A stretch of DNA of 64,000 bases from Crateriforma spongiae (lineage in GTDB: Bacteria; Planctomycetota; Planctomycetia; Pirellulales; Pirellulaceae), in assembly GCF_012290005.1 (NCBI RefSeq), contig NZ_JAAXMS010000006.1, positions 124,001 through 188,000 of the forward strand, read 5' to 3'. Position 1 is the first letter of the stretch, and every line of letters starts with the position of its first letter. The translations under genes were made by a program, and so were the position numbers. This document shows, piece after piece, positions 28,002 to 37,653 of the stretch. A model generated the notes under the pieces. It saw nothing but the letters and a program-made list of their open reading frames with translations. It did no database searches and had not been told where the DNA came from.

Positions 28002-29095
28002 GGTGACGTTTCCGTTTGTGAACGTTTTTGTTTAGCGGCCCATTGTGCTGTTGATGTCAGATAGCTGGCCGCCTGTTGCGCCCCGTCCTCTTGAAAAACG
28101 CGATCCCATTGGCTGGTGTCCAGCCGGCGGGCCCGATCCAGGAGTTTTGGCCAGCTGCCAGCTTCGGGCCAGCGCGACAATCCGACCGCCAAGCCCTCAC
28201 GGTCGAGTATCCTGGCTTTGCGGATCTGTTCGTCGAAGGGGCGATCCTGGGCAATGGCGATCATCGGTCGCCGATAAGATCCGATTTCCATCACACTGTT
28301 GTGCCCCGCCGCGGTGACCACGACATCGGCGTGACGATAGATATCTTGGGGGGATTCTTGCCAGCCAAGAAAGCTTAGGTTTGCCGGACCGGCCGGGTGG
28401 TGTTCGTCGTCATCCAGTCCGATCACCAGCCACTGAAAATCGGGGCACTCGTTCGCTGCGGAACGCAGTGGGGCGTGCGCATCAGCATGTCCTCCCCGTC
28501 CAAACATGACGACCACGGTGGGACGTTCATGCTGTGGTATCGTCTGTGGCGCCTTTTCCGGTTCTCGGCGAAAACCGTTCAGATAGATCGTCTTTTGGCG
28601 GACCCAGGACGGTGTGATGTCGTCCTCCCAAGATTCCGGAAAAGGTGCCAGCAGTGAAATCGCTGCGGCGTATGCATTGTGATGCGCATCGTCATCACGG
28701 CGACCATGTTGGCGGACGACGACTTGTGGGATGGAGGCCAAACGCGTCAGCATCGAAGTTTCTGCCGAAACATCCACGACCATCAAGTCCGGCTTGGCAT
28801 CTTGCAACCACCCCGTGTATGCGGCGACGCGTGCAGTGATGTTGCTTGTCCACAAAGGAGCGTAATGCAGGGCGGGAACTTCTTGACGATGCCGATAGCC
28901 ATGATCGGGAACATCATCGATGTCACTGGGAAGGTCCATCACATCGATCAAGTGTTTGCCCGACCACGCGGCATCGCCACATCGACTGGTGATGACCGTG
29001 CAATCGCAATCCAGATGACGCATGATTGCTTCGGCCCGATGTTTGTGGCCCAATCCGTGATAGTGGACATAAAAGCCGACATGAGGACGGTTCAT
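27986..29095 (-). CDS. MurG/GT28-like glycosyltransferase
   Basis: This 369-aa enzyme begins at ATG 29095, overlapping the preceding GT4 gene stop by four bases. A longer frame upstream is unconserved. The N-terminus HVGFYVHYHGLGH (Gly/His-rich phosphate-binding loop) and a C-terminal segment with HADVVVTAAGHNSVMEIGSYRRPMIAIAQDRPFDEQ give the GT-B fold of the MGT/MurG type. It probably transfers a sugar from a nucleotide donor to a lipid or glycan at the inner membrane. The operon context with GT4 and GT2 genes points to assembly of one oligosaccharide. Confidence 0.85.
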   Translation of the reverse strand: MNRPHVGFYVHYHGLGHKHRAEAIMRHLDCDCTVITSRCGDAAWSGKHLIDVMDLPSDIDDVPDHGYRHRQEVPALHYAPLWTSNITARVAAYTGWLQDAKPDLMVVDVSAETSMLTRLASIPQVVVRQHGRRDDDAHHNAYAAAISLLAPFPESWEDDITPSWVRQKTIYLNGFRREPEKAPQTIPQHERPTVVVMFGRGGHADAHAPLRSAANECPDFQWLVIGLDDDEHHPAGPANLSFLGWQESPQDIYRHADVVVTAAGHNSVMEIGSYRRPMIAIAQDRPFDEQIRKARILDREGLAVGLSRWPEAGSWPKLLDRARRLDTSQWDRVFQEDGAQQAASYLTSTAQWAAKQKRSQTETSPCPSA

Positions 29096-30162
29096 GCTGC
29101 CGCCTCCAAACGATGACGTGCGTACAACGATTCGTACTGGTCGACCATGCGTTGGAACCCGAAACGTTTCTGGGCGATACGCCGGCAAGCCAACCCGTTG
29201 ATGTCGATGCACTGTAAAGCGGCACGTGCAAGGTCCGATGAATCACCGGGGCATGCCAATCGACCGACCGCGGGAGTGATCAGTTCGGGCAATGCACCGC
29301 GTGCAAACCCTGCGACGGGGGTTCCGCAAGCCAAGGCTTCGGCCACCACTAAACCGAAGGGTTCGTCCCAGCATGGTGTGACCAATGCCACCGCGGATCG
29401 GCTGAGTAAGCCGCACAATTCTTCATGGGTCAAGTGGCCGTGATAGCAATCGGTGTCCTGCAGTCGCGGTTGAATCTCGTGGTCGAAGTATTCGGAATCC
29501 GCAACCGGTCCGGCGATGTCGATGGGTAACCCTGCCGCGTGTGCCGCATCAATTGCGTGGTGGGGCCCCTTGTCCGCCAGGATGCGACCAAACCATATGG
29601 CACGACGCTGTTTCGGCTGATGACACTTCTTCCAAAACGATGTGTCGACGCCGTTGTAGATAATGGTTTGTTGGCTGATGCAAGATCTCCATCGTTCGGC
29701 GTTGGCATTGGAGATGTTGACGAATGCGCCACTGTTGTCACTGCCGCGATCCGCAAGTTCGTCGACCATTCGGGGCAACGGTGGCGTGTGCAGCGTGGTG
29801 ATCATCGGCATCGGTAACGTCGACGCGAAAGCTAACGGCAACGGGCTGAGGGTGTGGTTATGAATCACGTCAAAATTGCTTGCCGCCAGACCGGCCATCA
29901 GAGAAGCATAGGCTTCGTTCTCCACCGACTCGATCCATTCATGATGAACACGCTGTAGGCGACGCTTTGAATCGGCAACCGTCGCACGCTTAATGATGGA
30001 GACCAAAGGTAGGGTTGGGTCCGAATCGCCACTGGCAAACAAAGTGACGTCATGACCACGCTTGGTCAGTGAATGTACGAATGAATCCGTGAACGTTTCC
30101 AAACCGCCGGCGAATGGCTTCGCAATGGGATGCTTCAGGTGCCCGATGATTCCGATTTTCAC
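29092..30162 (-). CDS. GT4-family glycosyltransferase
   Basis: The 356-aa GT-B enzyme has an N-terminal Gly-rich loop PFAGGLETFTDSFVHSL and a C-terminal nucleotide-sugar binding region with HEELCGLLSRSAVALVTPCWDEPFGLVVAEALACGTPVAGF. The EPFGLVVAEA block is the E-x7-E motif of retaining GT4 enzymes. It is first of three overlapping glycosyltransferase genes, its stop sharing ATGA with the next start. Cytoplasmic. Acceptor and product are unknown. Confidence 0.9.
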   Translation of the reverse strand: MKIGIIGHLKHPIAKPFAGGLETFTDSFVHSLTKRGHDVTLFASGDSDPTLPLVSIIKRATVADSKRRLQRVHHEWIESVENEAYASLMAGLAASNFDVIHNHTLSPLPLAFASTLPMPMITTLHTPPLPRMVDELADRGSDNSGAFVNISNANAERWRSCISQQTIIYNGVDTSFWKKCHQPKQRRAIWFGRILADKGPHHAIDAAHAAGLPIDIAGPVADSEYFDHEIQPRLQDTDCYHGHLTHEELCGLLSRSAVALVTPCWDEPFGLVVAEALACGTPVAGFARGALPELITPAVGRLACPGDSSDLARAALQCIDINGLACRRIAQKRFGFQRMVDQYESLYARHRLEAAA

Positions 30163-30412
30163 TGTGATGTCATCCGATAGTTCAAAATTTATGTCAAACG
30201 TCCGTGTGCTTGTTGGCTCTTCCTGGCAAGGACGTCGATTGGCAATTGCTGTGCCAGACGCAAATTTTTAACCGGGGCAATGGGAAGCCCCGCGGTTCCT
30301 TCGCATCGTGCGATCACCAAACCGTTGGTCCTTGCCGAACGTTCCACGCGATCAATGTTTCCGGTCCAATGCCGGATTCGATACGCAATGCGATACAGTG
30401 AATTCCGGAAGG

Positions 30413-30628
30413 ATGAGTTTCGTTCAGACCGTTGCATGGGAATTGATTGATGGTGGACCAGGGCGGTATGAGATTCGCAAAGAGATTTGCAAACCTACGC
30501 ACAGCATTGCGGTGGTGACTTGGACGTCGGAAAACCGGCGGGCGGTGCGGACAGGAGACTGGCTGCAATTTCGACACCGTTTTGATGACCGATTTTCGAC
30601 CCATGCGGATTTGATGAGCCCGAATTGA
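30413..30628 (+). CDS. Small hypothetical ORF coupled to MATE gene
   Basis: A 71-aa frame ends in TGA overlapping the MATE gene start by one base (TGATG at 30626-30630), a hallmark of translational coupling. ATG 30413 is the only start before an obvious coding-like stretch (TVAWELIDGGPGRYEIRKE). The longer frame from 30308 is less likely. Its translation is moderately charged and has no recognised motif. Its reality rests on the overlap and on lying in a gap between the divergent glycosyltransferase genes and the MATE gene. Confidence 0.4.
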   Translation: MSFVQTVAWELIDGGPGRYEIRKEICKPTHSIAVVTWTSENRRAVRTGDWLQFRHRFDDRFSTHADLMSPN

Positions 30629-32022
30629 TGCTGCGTGATGAACGTCGAACCGCGAATCAACGCAAGCCAAAGCGACGGGAATCAAGCGAGTTCGGTTATG
30701 CGGCTTTGTTGAAGGTGGCCGTACCCTTGGCGGCAACCGTTGGCTGTTTTTCGATCACGCTTTTTACCGATCGGACGTTGTTGATGTGGTATGAACCCAC
30801 GTCGTCCGCAGCGTCGGTGGCGGCGGGAAATCTTTATTGGGCAGTGGCCTGCATTCCCGTAAGCGCAATGGGGTATGTCACGCCTTTGGTGGCGATGCAG
30901 ATGGGGCGGCGAGATCGACGTCTGGCAAACATCCAGATCTGGTCGCTGATCTGGCAATGCATTTGGATGGCTGCCGCCAGTGTGCCGGTCTTTATGATGA
31001 TCGGATGGGCCAGTCCGATTTTGTTTCAAGCGTTTGACCACGAACCGGCGCTCGCAAAAGCGGAAGCCGGATACTTTCGCATTCTATTGTGGATTGCCCC
31101 TGCATCGATGTTAGAAGCCGGGCTGACGGCATTCTTCGTGGGGCGGCGTATCACGCGACCGATTCTGCGGATGAATCTATTTTCCGCAGCGGTGAATGTG
31201 GGTTTGGATGTTTGGCTGATCTTCGGAGGCCTCGGTGTTCCGGCGATGGGAGTCCGCGGCGCGGCGCTCGCGACTGTCTTGGCGATGTGGCTAAAGGTTG
31301 CCGGTTTCGCAACGCTAATGACACGTTTGCGATCCTTCGCACGGTATCGAACCGTTGCATGGAAGCCGGATTTGTCGGTGGCCACCAAAATCGTGGGACC
31401 TGGATCTGCTTTAGGCGTTCAGCAGTTGATCCGGTCGGCGTTGTTCAGTTTCATCTTGCTGGTCATTGGTGCCGCGTCGGTCAATGGGTTGGCGGCAACG
31501 TCCGCAACGCTTTCTTTGTATCAATTGTTATCAATTCCGGTCATTGGGCTGGCAACTGCCGTGACAGTGGTCACTGGTCAAGCCTTCGCCGGACATGGAC
31601 GTGAAGTCGCCTCGCAGGTGATCCGGCGTGGCCTGGTCTTGGGTCTGACAACGGCGGGGATCATCAGCGTGTTGTTGATGTTCGCAACGGACCCTTTGCT
31701 TCAAATCCCGCTGCGCGGCGTCGACGAAGGCAGAAAGGACCAGATTTATCAGATCGCCAGCGTGCTGATGATCTATGCAGCGGTATATGGGATCGCCGAT
31801 ATCGTTGGGTTGCTGTTGGGAGCGGCGGCCAAAGGACTCGGACGGACGACTATCATCCTGGCAGCCACCGCTGGTTCCGGGATCGCAGTCGTCGCCATAG
31901 CGTGGTGGATTCGCCCGCATGACGAAACCGCGGTGTCGTTCTGGTGGTCCGCTTTGGTGATTTGGGCCGTGTTGCAGGCCGGATGGATTGGACTGCATTT
32001 ACGCCGCTTGGCGAATCGATAA
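30628..32022 (+). CDS. MATE-family efflux transporter
   Basis: The 464-aa protein has about 12 membrane helices in two pseudo-repeated halves. ATG 30628 overlaps the stop of the small upstream ORF; a TTG at 30625 is also in frame. The pattern of helices with small residues (FSITLFTDRTLLMW, VGLDVWLIFGGLGVPAMGVRGAALATV) matches the MatE/NorM/DinF family, which exports drugs or lipid-linked or small-molecule products using Na+ or H+. The divergent glycosyltransferase operon and the nearby diamino-acid operon are both possible sources of a substrate, but neither link is shown. The C-terminus ends in a positively charged tail. Confidence 0.88.
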   Translation: MLRDERRTANQRKPKRRESSEFGYAALLKVAVPLAATVGCFSITLFTDRTLLMWYEPTSSAASVAAGNLYWAVACIPVSAMGYVTPLVAMQMGRRDRRLANIQIWSLIWQCIWMAAASVPVFMMIGWASPILFQAFDHEPALAKAEAGYFRILLWIAPASMLEAGLTAFFVGRRITRPILRMNLFSAAVNVGLDVWLIFGGLGVPAMGVRGAALATVLAMWLKVAGFATLMTRLRSFARYRTVAWKPDLSVATKIVGPGSALGVQQLIRSALFSFILLVIGAASVNGLAATSATLSLYQLLSIPVIGLATAVTVVTGQAFAGHGREVASQVIRRGLVLGLTTAGIISVLLMFATDPLLQIPLRGVDEGRKDQIYQIASVLMIYAAVYGIADIVGLLLGAAAKGLGRTTIILAATAGSGIAVVAIAWWIRPHDETAVSFWWSALVIWAVLQAGWIGLHLRRLANR

Positions 32023-32030
32023 GTTTTCGA

Positions 32031-32068
32031 CCAACGGCCGGTCTGGGAATTTAAGACCGGCCGGTTGG
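32031..32068. terminator. Hairpin between convergent MATE and mscL genes
   Basis: A stem with arms CCAACGGCCGGTCT and AGACCGGCCGGTTGG (one extra G) and a 9-base loop lies in the 57-base gap. It would serve both strands; U-runs are weak. Confidence 0.55.
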
Positions 32069-32079
32069 TTTGGACATGC

Positions 32080-32616
32080 TTAAGAAGTAGGACGGCCGGC
32101 CAAGCTCTGGTCGCGTGCTACCGCGTCAGGTACCGACAGTTGTGATGTGCAATGCGGACACCGAGTCGCACGATAGGCGATCTTGGTTCGACAGAAGTCA
32201 CATTTCTTTTCAGCCGGTTCGCCCGGTGGCGGCGTGTCGCCGAACGCTTCATCCAGTTCTTCGTCGACGCGGTTGGCGATGCGGATGATCAGGAACATCG
32301 CCAAGGCAATGATGAACAATGCCAGGCAATTGTTCAAAAAGACGCCGTAGTTGATCGTCACTGCGCCGACGTTTTGCGCGGCAGCCAATGTCTGGAACCC
32401 GCCCTCGGGACGCTCCACGCCGTCGGGCAGGTTCAGAACAAAGAACAGATCGGAAAAGTCAGCATTGCCGGACACCAATCCGATCGGCGGCATCAAAATA
32501 TCATTGACTAGCGATTTGACCACCGTGGTGAACGCCGCACCAACGGTGAAACCAATCGCGAGGTCAACGACGTTGCCGCGCAATGCGAACTTCTTGAAGT
32601 CTTCGATAAATTTCAT
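32080..32616 (-). CDS. mscL: Large-conductance mechanosensitive channel with zinc-ribbon tail
   Basis: The protein has 178 aa, longer than the usual 130-150. The first 105-110 residues are standard MscL: the N-terminal [19 protein letters not shown]1, and TM2 [16 protein letters not shown]. After the cytoplasmic helix comes an unusual tail: a Pro/Gly linker (about 130-135) and a CDFC...CPHC zinc-ribbon-like motif at about residues 137-160. The channel releases solutes on hypo-osmotic shock; the ribbon may bind zinc or a partner. Its start overlaps the catalase stop by four bases (32613-32616), so the two are co-translated. Confidence 0.92.
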   Translation of the reverse strand: MKFIEDFKKFALRGNVVDLAIGFTVGAAFTTVVKSLVNDILMPPIGLVSGNADFSDLFFVLNLPDGVERPEGGFQTLAAAQNVGAVTINYGVFLNNCLALFIIALAMFLIIRIANRVDEELDEAFGDTPPPGEPAEKKCDFCRTKIAYRATRCPHCTSQLSVPDAVARDQSLAGRPTS

Positions 32617-34097
32617 GCGATCGGAATCGGTTCCTCGGCGGGAGCATCCAATCGTGACTTCACGCCTTCGGCAAAATCGGGATGAACCTTTTCAAACTGT
32701 TCCAGCATGGCGTTCCGGATACGTTCGGGGCTATCAAGCATCGAGTTTGAAATTGCCGTGCACAAACGTTCGCGTGCACCTTCGTCCAAAACCTTTTCCC
32801 AAAAGATCTTGGGCTGGCCATAGTAGTCCTTGTCGTCACAGGGAAATTCGTCGTAACGATCGCCGTCTCCATGGACGGGCATCGGCGGTTCATTTCGTCG
32901 GCCAGTTTCCTTGGGGCCGTCCATCGTGTTCGGTTCATAGTCGACCGAACCGCCGCCATTGCCATCGACTCGCATGGTGCCATCACGATGGTAGGTCGCA
33001 TACGGACAACGCGGTTGGTTGACGGGAATTTGGTGATAATTCACGCCCATTCGATAGCGGTGTGCATCGGGATAGCTGAGCACGCGGTTCTGTAACATTC
33101 GGTCTGGGCTAAGGCCGATGCCATCGACCAGATTGCCCGGTTCAAATGCCGCCTGTTCGACGTCTTGAAAATAGTTCGACGGGTTGCGGTTCAATTCAAA
33201 AGTGCCGACTTCGATCAAAGGATAATCGTCATGAGGCCAGACTTTGGTCAGGTCAAAGGGGTGCCAGTGATAGTCGGCCGCGTCGGATTCCGGCATCACT
33301 TGGATGCACATTTTCCACTGTGGGAAGTCGCCGTTTTCAATCGCGTCATGCAGGTCGCGTGTGGAATAGTCCGGAGCCTTACCCGCCATGGCGATCGCTT
33401 CATCGTCGCTGAAGTTTTCGATGCCCTGTTGAGTTTTGAAGTGGAATTTGACCCAATGACGTACGCCATCGGCGTTGTACATGCTGAAGGTGTGGCTTCC
33501 ATAACCGTTCATGAAACGTGCGCTTTTCGGCGTGCCACGATCGCTGTACAGAAACATCACCTGATGAAGAGCTTCGGGAACCTGCCCCCAAAAATCCCAG
33601 CGTCGCCAGTGGGGTTGCAAATGGGTTTGCGGATGTCGTTTTTGTGTGCGAATGAAATCACTGAACTTCAACGGATCGCGAATGAAGAAGATCGGTGTGT
33701 TGTTACCGACCAAGTCCCACACGCCCTGGTCTGTATAGAACTTCAACGCAAAGCCGCGTGGATCACGCGCGGTATCGGCGGAACCGCTTTCACCGCCCAC
33801 GGTGGAAAATCGCGCGAACGTCTCGGTCTTCTTGCCGACCTTGCTGAACAAATCCGCCATGCAGTATTCGGTGATGTCGTTGGTCACGGTGAAGGTACCG
33901 AAAGCGCCGTAGCCCTTCGCGTGAACCACCCGCTCGGGAATGCGTTCGCGGTTAAAGTGAGCCATCTTTTCAACCAGATGGACATCTTGCATCAGCATGG
34001 CACCGCGTGGACCCGCGGTTTGTGAGTGCTGGTTGTCGTCGACGGGACGACCGAACTGTTGGGTTTGGTAGGGGCACTGCGGTTTAGGATCGGACAT
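32613..34097 (-). CDS. katA: Monofunctional heme catalase (clade 3-like)
   Basis: The 494-aa enzyme converts hydrogen peroxide to oxygen and water in the cytoplasm. Key sites are the catalytic His in [12 protein letters not shown] near residue 58, distal Asn in LVGNNTP near residue 131 and the proximal heme Tyr in [12 protein letters not shown] near residue 341. The length fits small-subunit clade 3 catalases (about 480-500 aa). It is the first gene of a two-gene unit with mscL. The 117-base gap upstream holds a terminator for the DUF1328 gene, so catalase has its own promoter. Confidence 0.95.
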   Translation of the reverse strand: MSDPKPQCPYQTQQFGRPVDDNQHSQTAGPRGAMLMQDVHLVEKMAHFNRERIPERVVHAKGYGAFGTFTVTNDITEYCMADLFSKVGKKTETFARFSTVGGESGSADTARDPRGFALKFYTDQGVWDLVGNNTPIFFIRDPLKFSDFIRTQKRHPQTHLQPHWRRWDFWGQVPEALHQVMFLYSDRGTPKSARFMNGYGSHTFSMYNADGVRHWVKFHFKTQQGIENFSDDEAIAMAGKAPDYSTRDLHDAIENGDFPQWKMCIQVMPESDAADYHWHPFDLTKVWPHDDYPLIEVGTFELNRNPSNYFQDVEQAAFEPGNLVDGIGLSPDRMLQNRVLSYPDAHRYRMGVNYHQIPVNQPRCPYATYHRDGTMRVDGNGGGSVDYEPNTMDGPKETGRRNEPPMPVHGDGDRYDEFPCDDKDYYGQPKIFWEKVLDEGARERLCTAISNSMLDSPERIRNAMLEQFEKVHPDFAEGVKSRLDAPAEEPIPIA

Positions 34098-34153
34098 GTT
34101 CTGTACTTGAAAATCGGTGTGTGAATTGGCCGGAGATATTCACAAAGGCCATG

Positions 34154-34186
34154 AAAAAAGTGCGATCACCGGCGCGTGACCGCACT
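34154..34186 (-). terminator. Intrinsic terminator after DUF1328 gene
   Basis: On the minus strand an 11-bp stem (arms AGTGCGGTCAC / GTGATCGCACT, one mismatch) is followed directly by six T residues. It is a textbook rho-independent terminator and separates the DUF1328 transcript from catalase. Confidence 0.85.
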
Positions 34187-34214
34187 AAGAAAATATCGGG
34201 GTGTGGGACGTTTC

Positions 34215-34382
34215 TTATCCCACGCGTCCGCGTCGACCGAACAGCAAGCTGATCACAAACAGGACCAGAAAGACGACGAACAGGACTTGAGCGATGGTGG
34301 AGGCTCCGCCTGCAATTCCGCCGAAACCTAACAAGCCCGCGACTAGAGCGATGATGAAAAAGACGGCTGCCCAGTAAAGCAT
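34215..34382 (-). CDS. DUF1328 small membrane protein (YtjA-like)
   Basis: This is a 55-aa hydrophobic protein with two helices ([18 protein letters not shown] and [20 protein letters not shown]) and a basic C-terminal tail. The [13 protein letters not shown] loop is typical of DUF1328. ATG 34382 is preferred because MLYWA starts the family; the upstream extension is polar. Function unknown; such genes are often stress-linked. A strong terminator follows it. Confidence 0.92.
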   Translation of the reverse strand: MLYWAAVFFIIALVAGLLGFGGIAGGASTIAQVLFVVFLVLFVISLLFGRRGRVG

Positions 34383-34538
34383 CGGATTCTCCCAGTGTGG
34401 AATGGTTGGACGTTCGGGCCGCGAAACGATGCGAGGCCCAAGCGATTTCACTGGGATTGGGAAAGCACGCTGCGTGCCATTTCGAAAATTGACCGCAATC
34501 AGCGATGATTTGCAGGCATGGGGCCGGCGATTGGTCGA

Positions 34539-36008
34539 TCAGCGATCAATGTCGTCCAATCGTAGGTCGGCGCCCCCGTCAGCACCGATTACCAAGTTTT
34601 TAGCCAGCGGAAATTGATGCGACCGGCTCTCTAAGAAGTGCATCAGATAGCCGGCCGTGTTGGGAAACACGATATGGTCTCCGATACCGACGCCGCTGGG
34701 AAAACGGAACTTTCGCCAAGATAAGAGCTCCGATTCCATACAGTATGCGCCCACCAGATAGCCTTCCACGGCCGTTCGTGCTTCGCGATTGGATGGGATC
34801 AGCAGTGGATCGACCAAGAAGTCGTCGCTGGTCGTGCGGCACTGGGTGCGATTCATCGACAAGCCCAGCAGCCGGCGTCCACGTGTGTCTTGCTTTTGAA
34901 ATTCAATTCGTGCAATCGTGATCCCGCATCCGTCCAACAGGCTGCGTCCGGGTTCACATCGCAACTGCAGTCCGTTTTCTTTCAAAGCCTGAGCCACGGT
35001 TTGGCGGCCCACATTGGAATCCAGGACGGTCGCCAACCAAGTCGCTCGGGTCTGACTTTGGTAATACGGATACATCGACTGTGGTGGACCGACATCGGCC
35101 TGGTGGACAGAGCGAGAAAGCGGATTCCGGTTGTAAGTCACTTCATCGGTTCGCCCGCGGAGTGATTCGGCATGCTGGTCCCAGAAATGATCCCACTGAT
35201 CCTGGTGTTTCAGATAACACACCGGCAGTCCACCACCCATATCGATGAAGCGGGGATGATGGCCGGCGGTCCGCAAGCGTTTGGCCCAACGGATGGATTC
35301 GCCGATGGCGGTGACGCGTTGATGCGGATCGTAACCGTCCAGATGAAAATGCAGGCCAATGATTCGAATACGATCATCCACTGGAATCTCGGACAGGTTG
35401 CGGTCACGTTCACAATCGAATCCGAATCGCGATTCCAGTCGCCGGGTTCCGTGCAGAAACCCGCTCAGCCGCAACGCTACGATGGCTTGCTTTTGGTGAG
35501 TGGTCGCCAGGCAGCGAACACGTTCAAATTCGTCATGGTTGTCGATTGCGATGCAGATCTTGTTGTCCATGCATCGCCGGATCAGAGATTCCGATTTCAC
35601 CGCGGCGGTGCAGATCACATCGGCGGGCGGCAGATTTCGATCGAGCGTCTGTTCCAACTCGATTTCGCTGGCCGTATCGACGCCGATCCCCAGTTGATGT
35701 GCTTGATCGACGAACGACAAACACTTGTTGGCTTTGCGTGCAAAGAAGATGCGAAAGTCAACCTGACGCTCCGCCGCGATCTGATTCAATTCGGCGACGT
35801 TTTCGGCCATCCGGTGCGGATTCAACACGTTGACGGGTGACCCGTGCGGCTCAATCCGCTGACGAAATTCCGCCGCACTTAAGAACTGAACCATCCACGG
35901 TTCGATGCGTCCGGACAACGGCGGGACGCCTTGGCAGTATCGATCAAACGTTGGATCGTTGTCAGGCGATGTCGTTTGTTCCGTGATGGTTTCAGTGGGT
36001 GTGGGCAT
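34539..36008 (-). CDS. Group IV PLP-dependent decarboxylase (ODC/DAP decarboxylase fold)
   Basis: This 489-aa enzyme starts at ATG 36008, overlapping the FAD gene stop by 17 bases. It has the alanine-racemase/ODC fold: PLP Lys in FFARKANK near residue 92, GGGLPV, EPGRSLLDG phosphate-binding block near 345, and a catalytic Cys in GAYCMESEL near 425 at the other subunit's face. It should decarboxylate a basic or diamino acid (ornithine, diaminopimelate, diaminopropionate or a carboxylated adduct). Substrate is unclear. Context with an SbnA-like enzyme and an FAD oxidoreductase suggests a tailor-made pathway in which it acts last, as SbnH does in staphyloferrin B synthesis. Confidence 0.85.
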   Translation of the reverse strand: MPTPTETITEQTTSPDNDPTFDRYCQGVPPLSGRIEPWMVQFLSAAEFRQRIEPHGSPVNVLNPHRMAENVAELNQIAAERQVDFRIFFARKANKCLSFVDQAHQLGIGVDTASEIELEQTLDRNLPPADVICTAAVKSESLIRRCMDNKICIAIDNHDEFERVRCLATTHQKQAIVALRLSGFLHGTRRLESRFGFDCERDRNLSEIPVDDRIRIIGLHFHLDGYDPHQRVTAIGESIRWAKRLRTAGHHPRFIDMGGGLPVCYLKHQDQWDHFWDQHAESLRGRTDEVTYNRNPLSRSVHQADVGPPQSMYPYYQSQTRATWLATVLDSNVGRQTVAQALKENGLQLRCEPGRSLLDGCGITIARIEFQKQDTRGRRLLGLSMNRTQCRTTSDDFLVDPLLIPSNREARTAVEGYLVGAYCMESELLSWRKFRFPSGVGIGDHIVFPNTAGYLMHFLESRSHQFPLAKNLVIGADGGADLRLDDIDR

Positions 36009-37653
36009 GCAACCGGCTGGCGATGGTTTGGGACCAAGATTCGATCTGGTCGTGTAGTGTACGCGACAGAGTATCGTTGCCCAGGATCCAGCCTTCGGTG
36101 GCGCGACCAAAGATCGCCAGGCCGTCGGGCGAATTCACCGCCGCACCGTCGCGATGGATACGGATGCCGCCGGTTTCTTCGTCTTGGTGAAGGTGGCCTT
36201 GTTGCAGCAACGATCGAACGGGACCCGATTGATTGGCTTGGCTGGGGCCGGCGATGACTGCATCGATCACCGAGTCAACGCCCACCGGTGGTTCAGTTTC
36301 TTCGGCGATGCGGACATGACGCGATTTGATCAAACGCACCATCTTGGCCACGCTTCGAGCCGGTGGTCCGAACGCGATCTTTTCCATTTCCATCGCCACT
36401 TTATGGAACGTCTGATATTGTCCTGGTTCCAGTCCGCCAAAGCTGACCAGTTGCACCAATTGCGGATACAGACGACGCCAAGTTTCACCAATCGCATAGG
36501 CTTCGTTGATCGGACGCTTGGCATACGACACACAAACCGATTGAAACATGTGATGTTGTGCCGACGCCGCGTCCATTCGGTATCGTGACCAGCCGCGATA
36601 CCAGTGGTCGATGTCGCAGGCGGAGCAATCTTGACCACTGGCCGACATCAATCCGGCAGCGGCGTCGGTCAGGATGGGCCAAAGGTGTTGATTGAATCGA
36701 ATCTCTCCACGCTGTTTTTGCAATGCCGACAGTGCCGCTTGGAATGGCTGATAGAAAGTTCGATCGACCGGTTCCACCTTGCGAGTCGGTTTCGCCAACA
36801 TGGGACGTCCTGATCGACTGTGCAGCGAAATCTGTTCGGGCTCCAACATGCTGGGGATATAGCTGGGCAGAAATCCGTTGTCCAAGAATTTTCCGCCGCG
36901 GCCTTCGGTCAGGCTAAGGACTGCATCAATCGCCGTCAGACCAAATCCGCGGACGGCAACACGGCTGCCGGCCGGGATGCAGCTTCGGCAAAGCGAGTCT
37001 TGCACCGGATAGACAAAGCGAACAGGCGTGTGGTCATCTGTCGGTGGCAAGTCCACGTTGGCACGCAGGCCTTCGTGACCGGTTGCCAGAACAACCTCGT
37101 CAAAATTCCACCAACGCCCCTGCGACTTGATTTCCCAACGTTCACCATCGTGCCTCACGTCCGCGACTTTCGACTGGCGGTGTCGGAACACCGCAACGGC
37201 CTGAAGCCTTCGGCGAATGCGGACAAAAGCGTCGTGCAAGTATTCGCCGACCAGAGCGCGTGGAATGTAGGAATCCGCTTGGGCGTATTGCGGTGCGTTT
37301 TCAGCCAACCACTGCAGCAGCGATGGGCCTCGCAGCGATTTGCCATCGGTGTCCGCGTCGCTGGCAGTGCCGCCAGAGCGGTTCCAAACATCGATGTGTT
37401 CGGTGGCAAAGTTCATCTTCAACGAAGCGGGCTGGTCGGGCGAATAGATTACACCGGCGCCGGGGCATTCAGCGGGTTCGAACACGGTGACTTCGGTTCG
37501 TGCCAGATCTTCATTCGTCAAATGACGTGACAACGCATCCAAACAATGCAATCCACGAGGACCGCATCCGACGATTGCAATTCGGTACGGCTGACGCTGC
37601 GGGATCGTGGGGACGCCCCAACCGATGGTGCCAACGCTGGGTGCAATGCTCAT
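35992..37653 (-). CDS. FAD/NAD(P)-binding oxidoreductase (PF13454-type)
   Basis: The 553-aa protein begins with a Rossmann FAD site (IAIVGCGPRGLHCLDAL) and an E-x-x-x-G-A-G-V-I-Y motif, followed by a second dinucleotide-type segment (VVLATGHEGLRAN and GSRVAVRGFGLTAIDAVL). It matches the FAD_NAD_binding_9 family related to lysine/ornithine monooxygenases. The C-terminus is His-rich (HAHTH). It is sandwiched by overlap between an SbnA-like gene (4 bases) and the decarboxylase gene (17 bases). I infer it oxidises the adduct or amino-acid intermediate made by the first enzyme. Cytoplasmic. No characterised member with this gene order comes to mind. Confidence 0.82.
   Translation of the reverse strand: MSIAPSVGTIGWGVPTIPQRQPYRIAIVGCGPRGLHCLDALSRHLTNEDLARTEVTVFEPAECPGAGVIYSPDQPASLKMNFATEHIDVWNRSGGTASDADTDGKSLRGPSLLQWLAENAPQYAQADSYIPRALVGEYLHDAFVRIRRRLQAVAVFRHRQSKVADVRHDGERWEIKSQGRWWNFDEVVLATGHEGLRANVDLPPTDDHTPVRFVYPVQDSLCRSCIPAGSRVAVRGFGLTAIDAVLSLTEGRGGKFLDNGFLPSYIPSMLEPEQISLHSRSGRPMLAKPTRKVEPVDRTFYQPFQAALSALQKQRGEIRFNQHLWPILTDAAAGLMSASGQDCSACDIDHWYRGWSRYRMDAASAQHHMFQSVCVSYAKRPINEAYAIGETWRRLYPQLVQLVSFGGLEPGQYQTFHKVAMEMEKIAFGPPARSVAKMVRLIKSRHVRIAEETEPPVGVDSVIDAVIAGPSQANQSGPVRSLLQQGHLHQDEETGGIRIHRDGAAVNSPDGLAIFGRATEGWILGNDTLSRTLHDQIESWSQTIASRLHAHTH

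Noticed and set aside
33165-34025. 286-aa plus-strand frame opposite catalase
   Set aside because: It lies wholly inside catalase and lacks family motifs.
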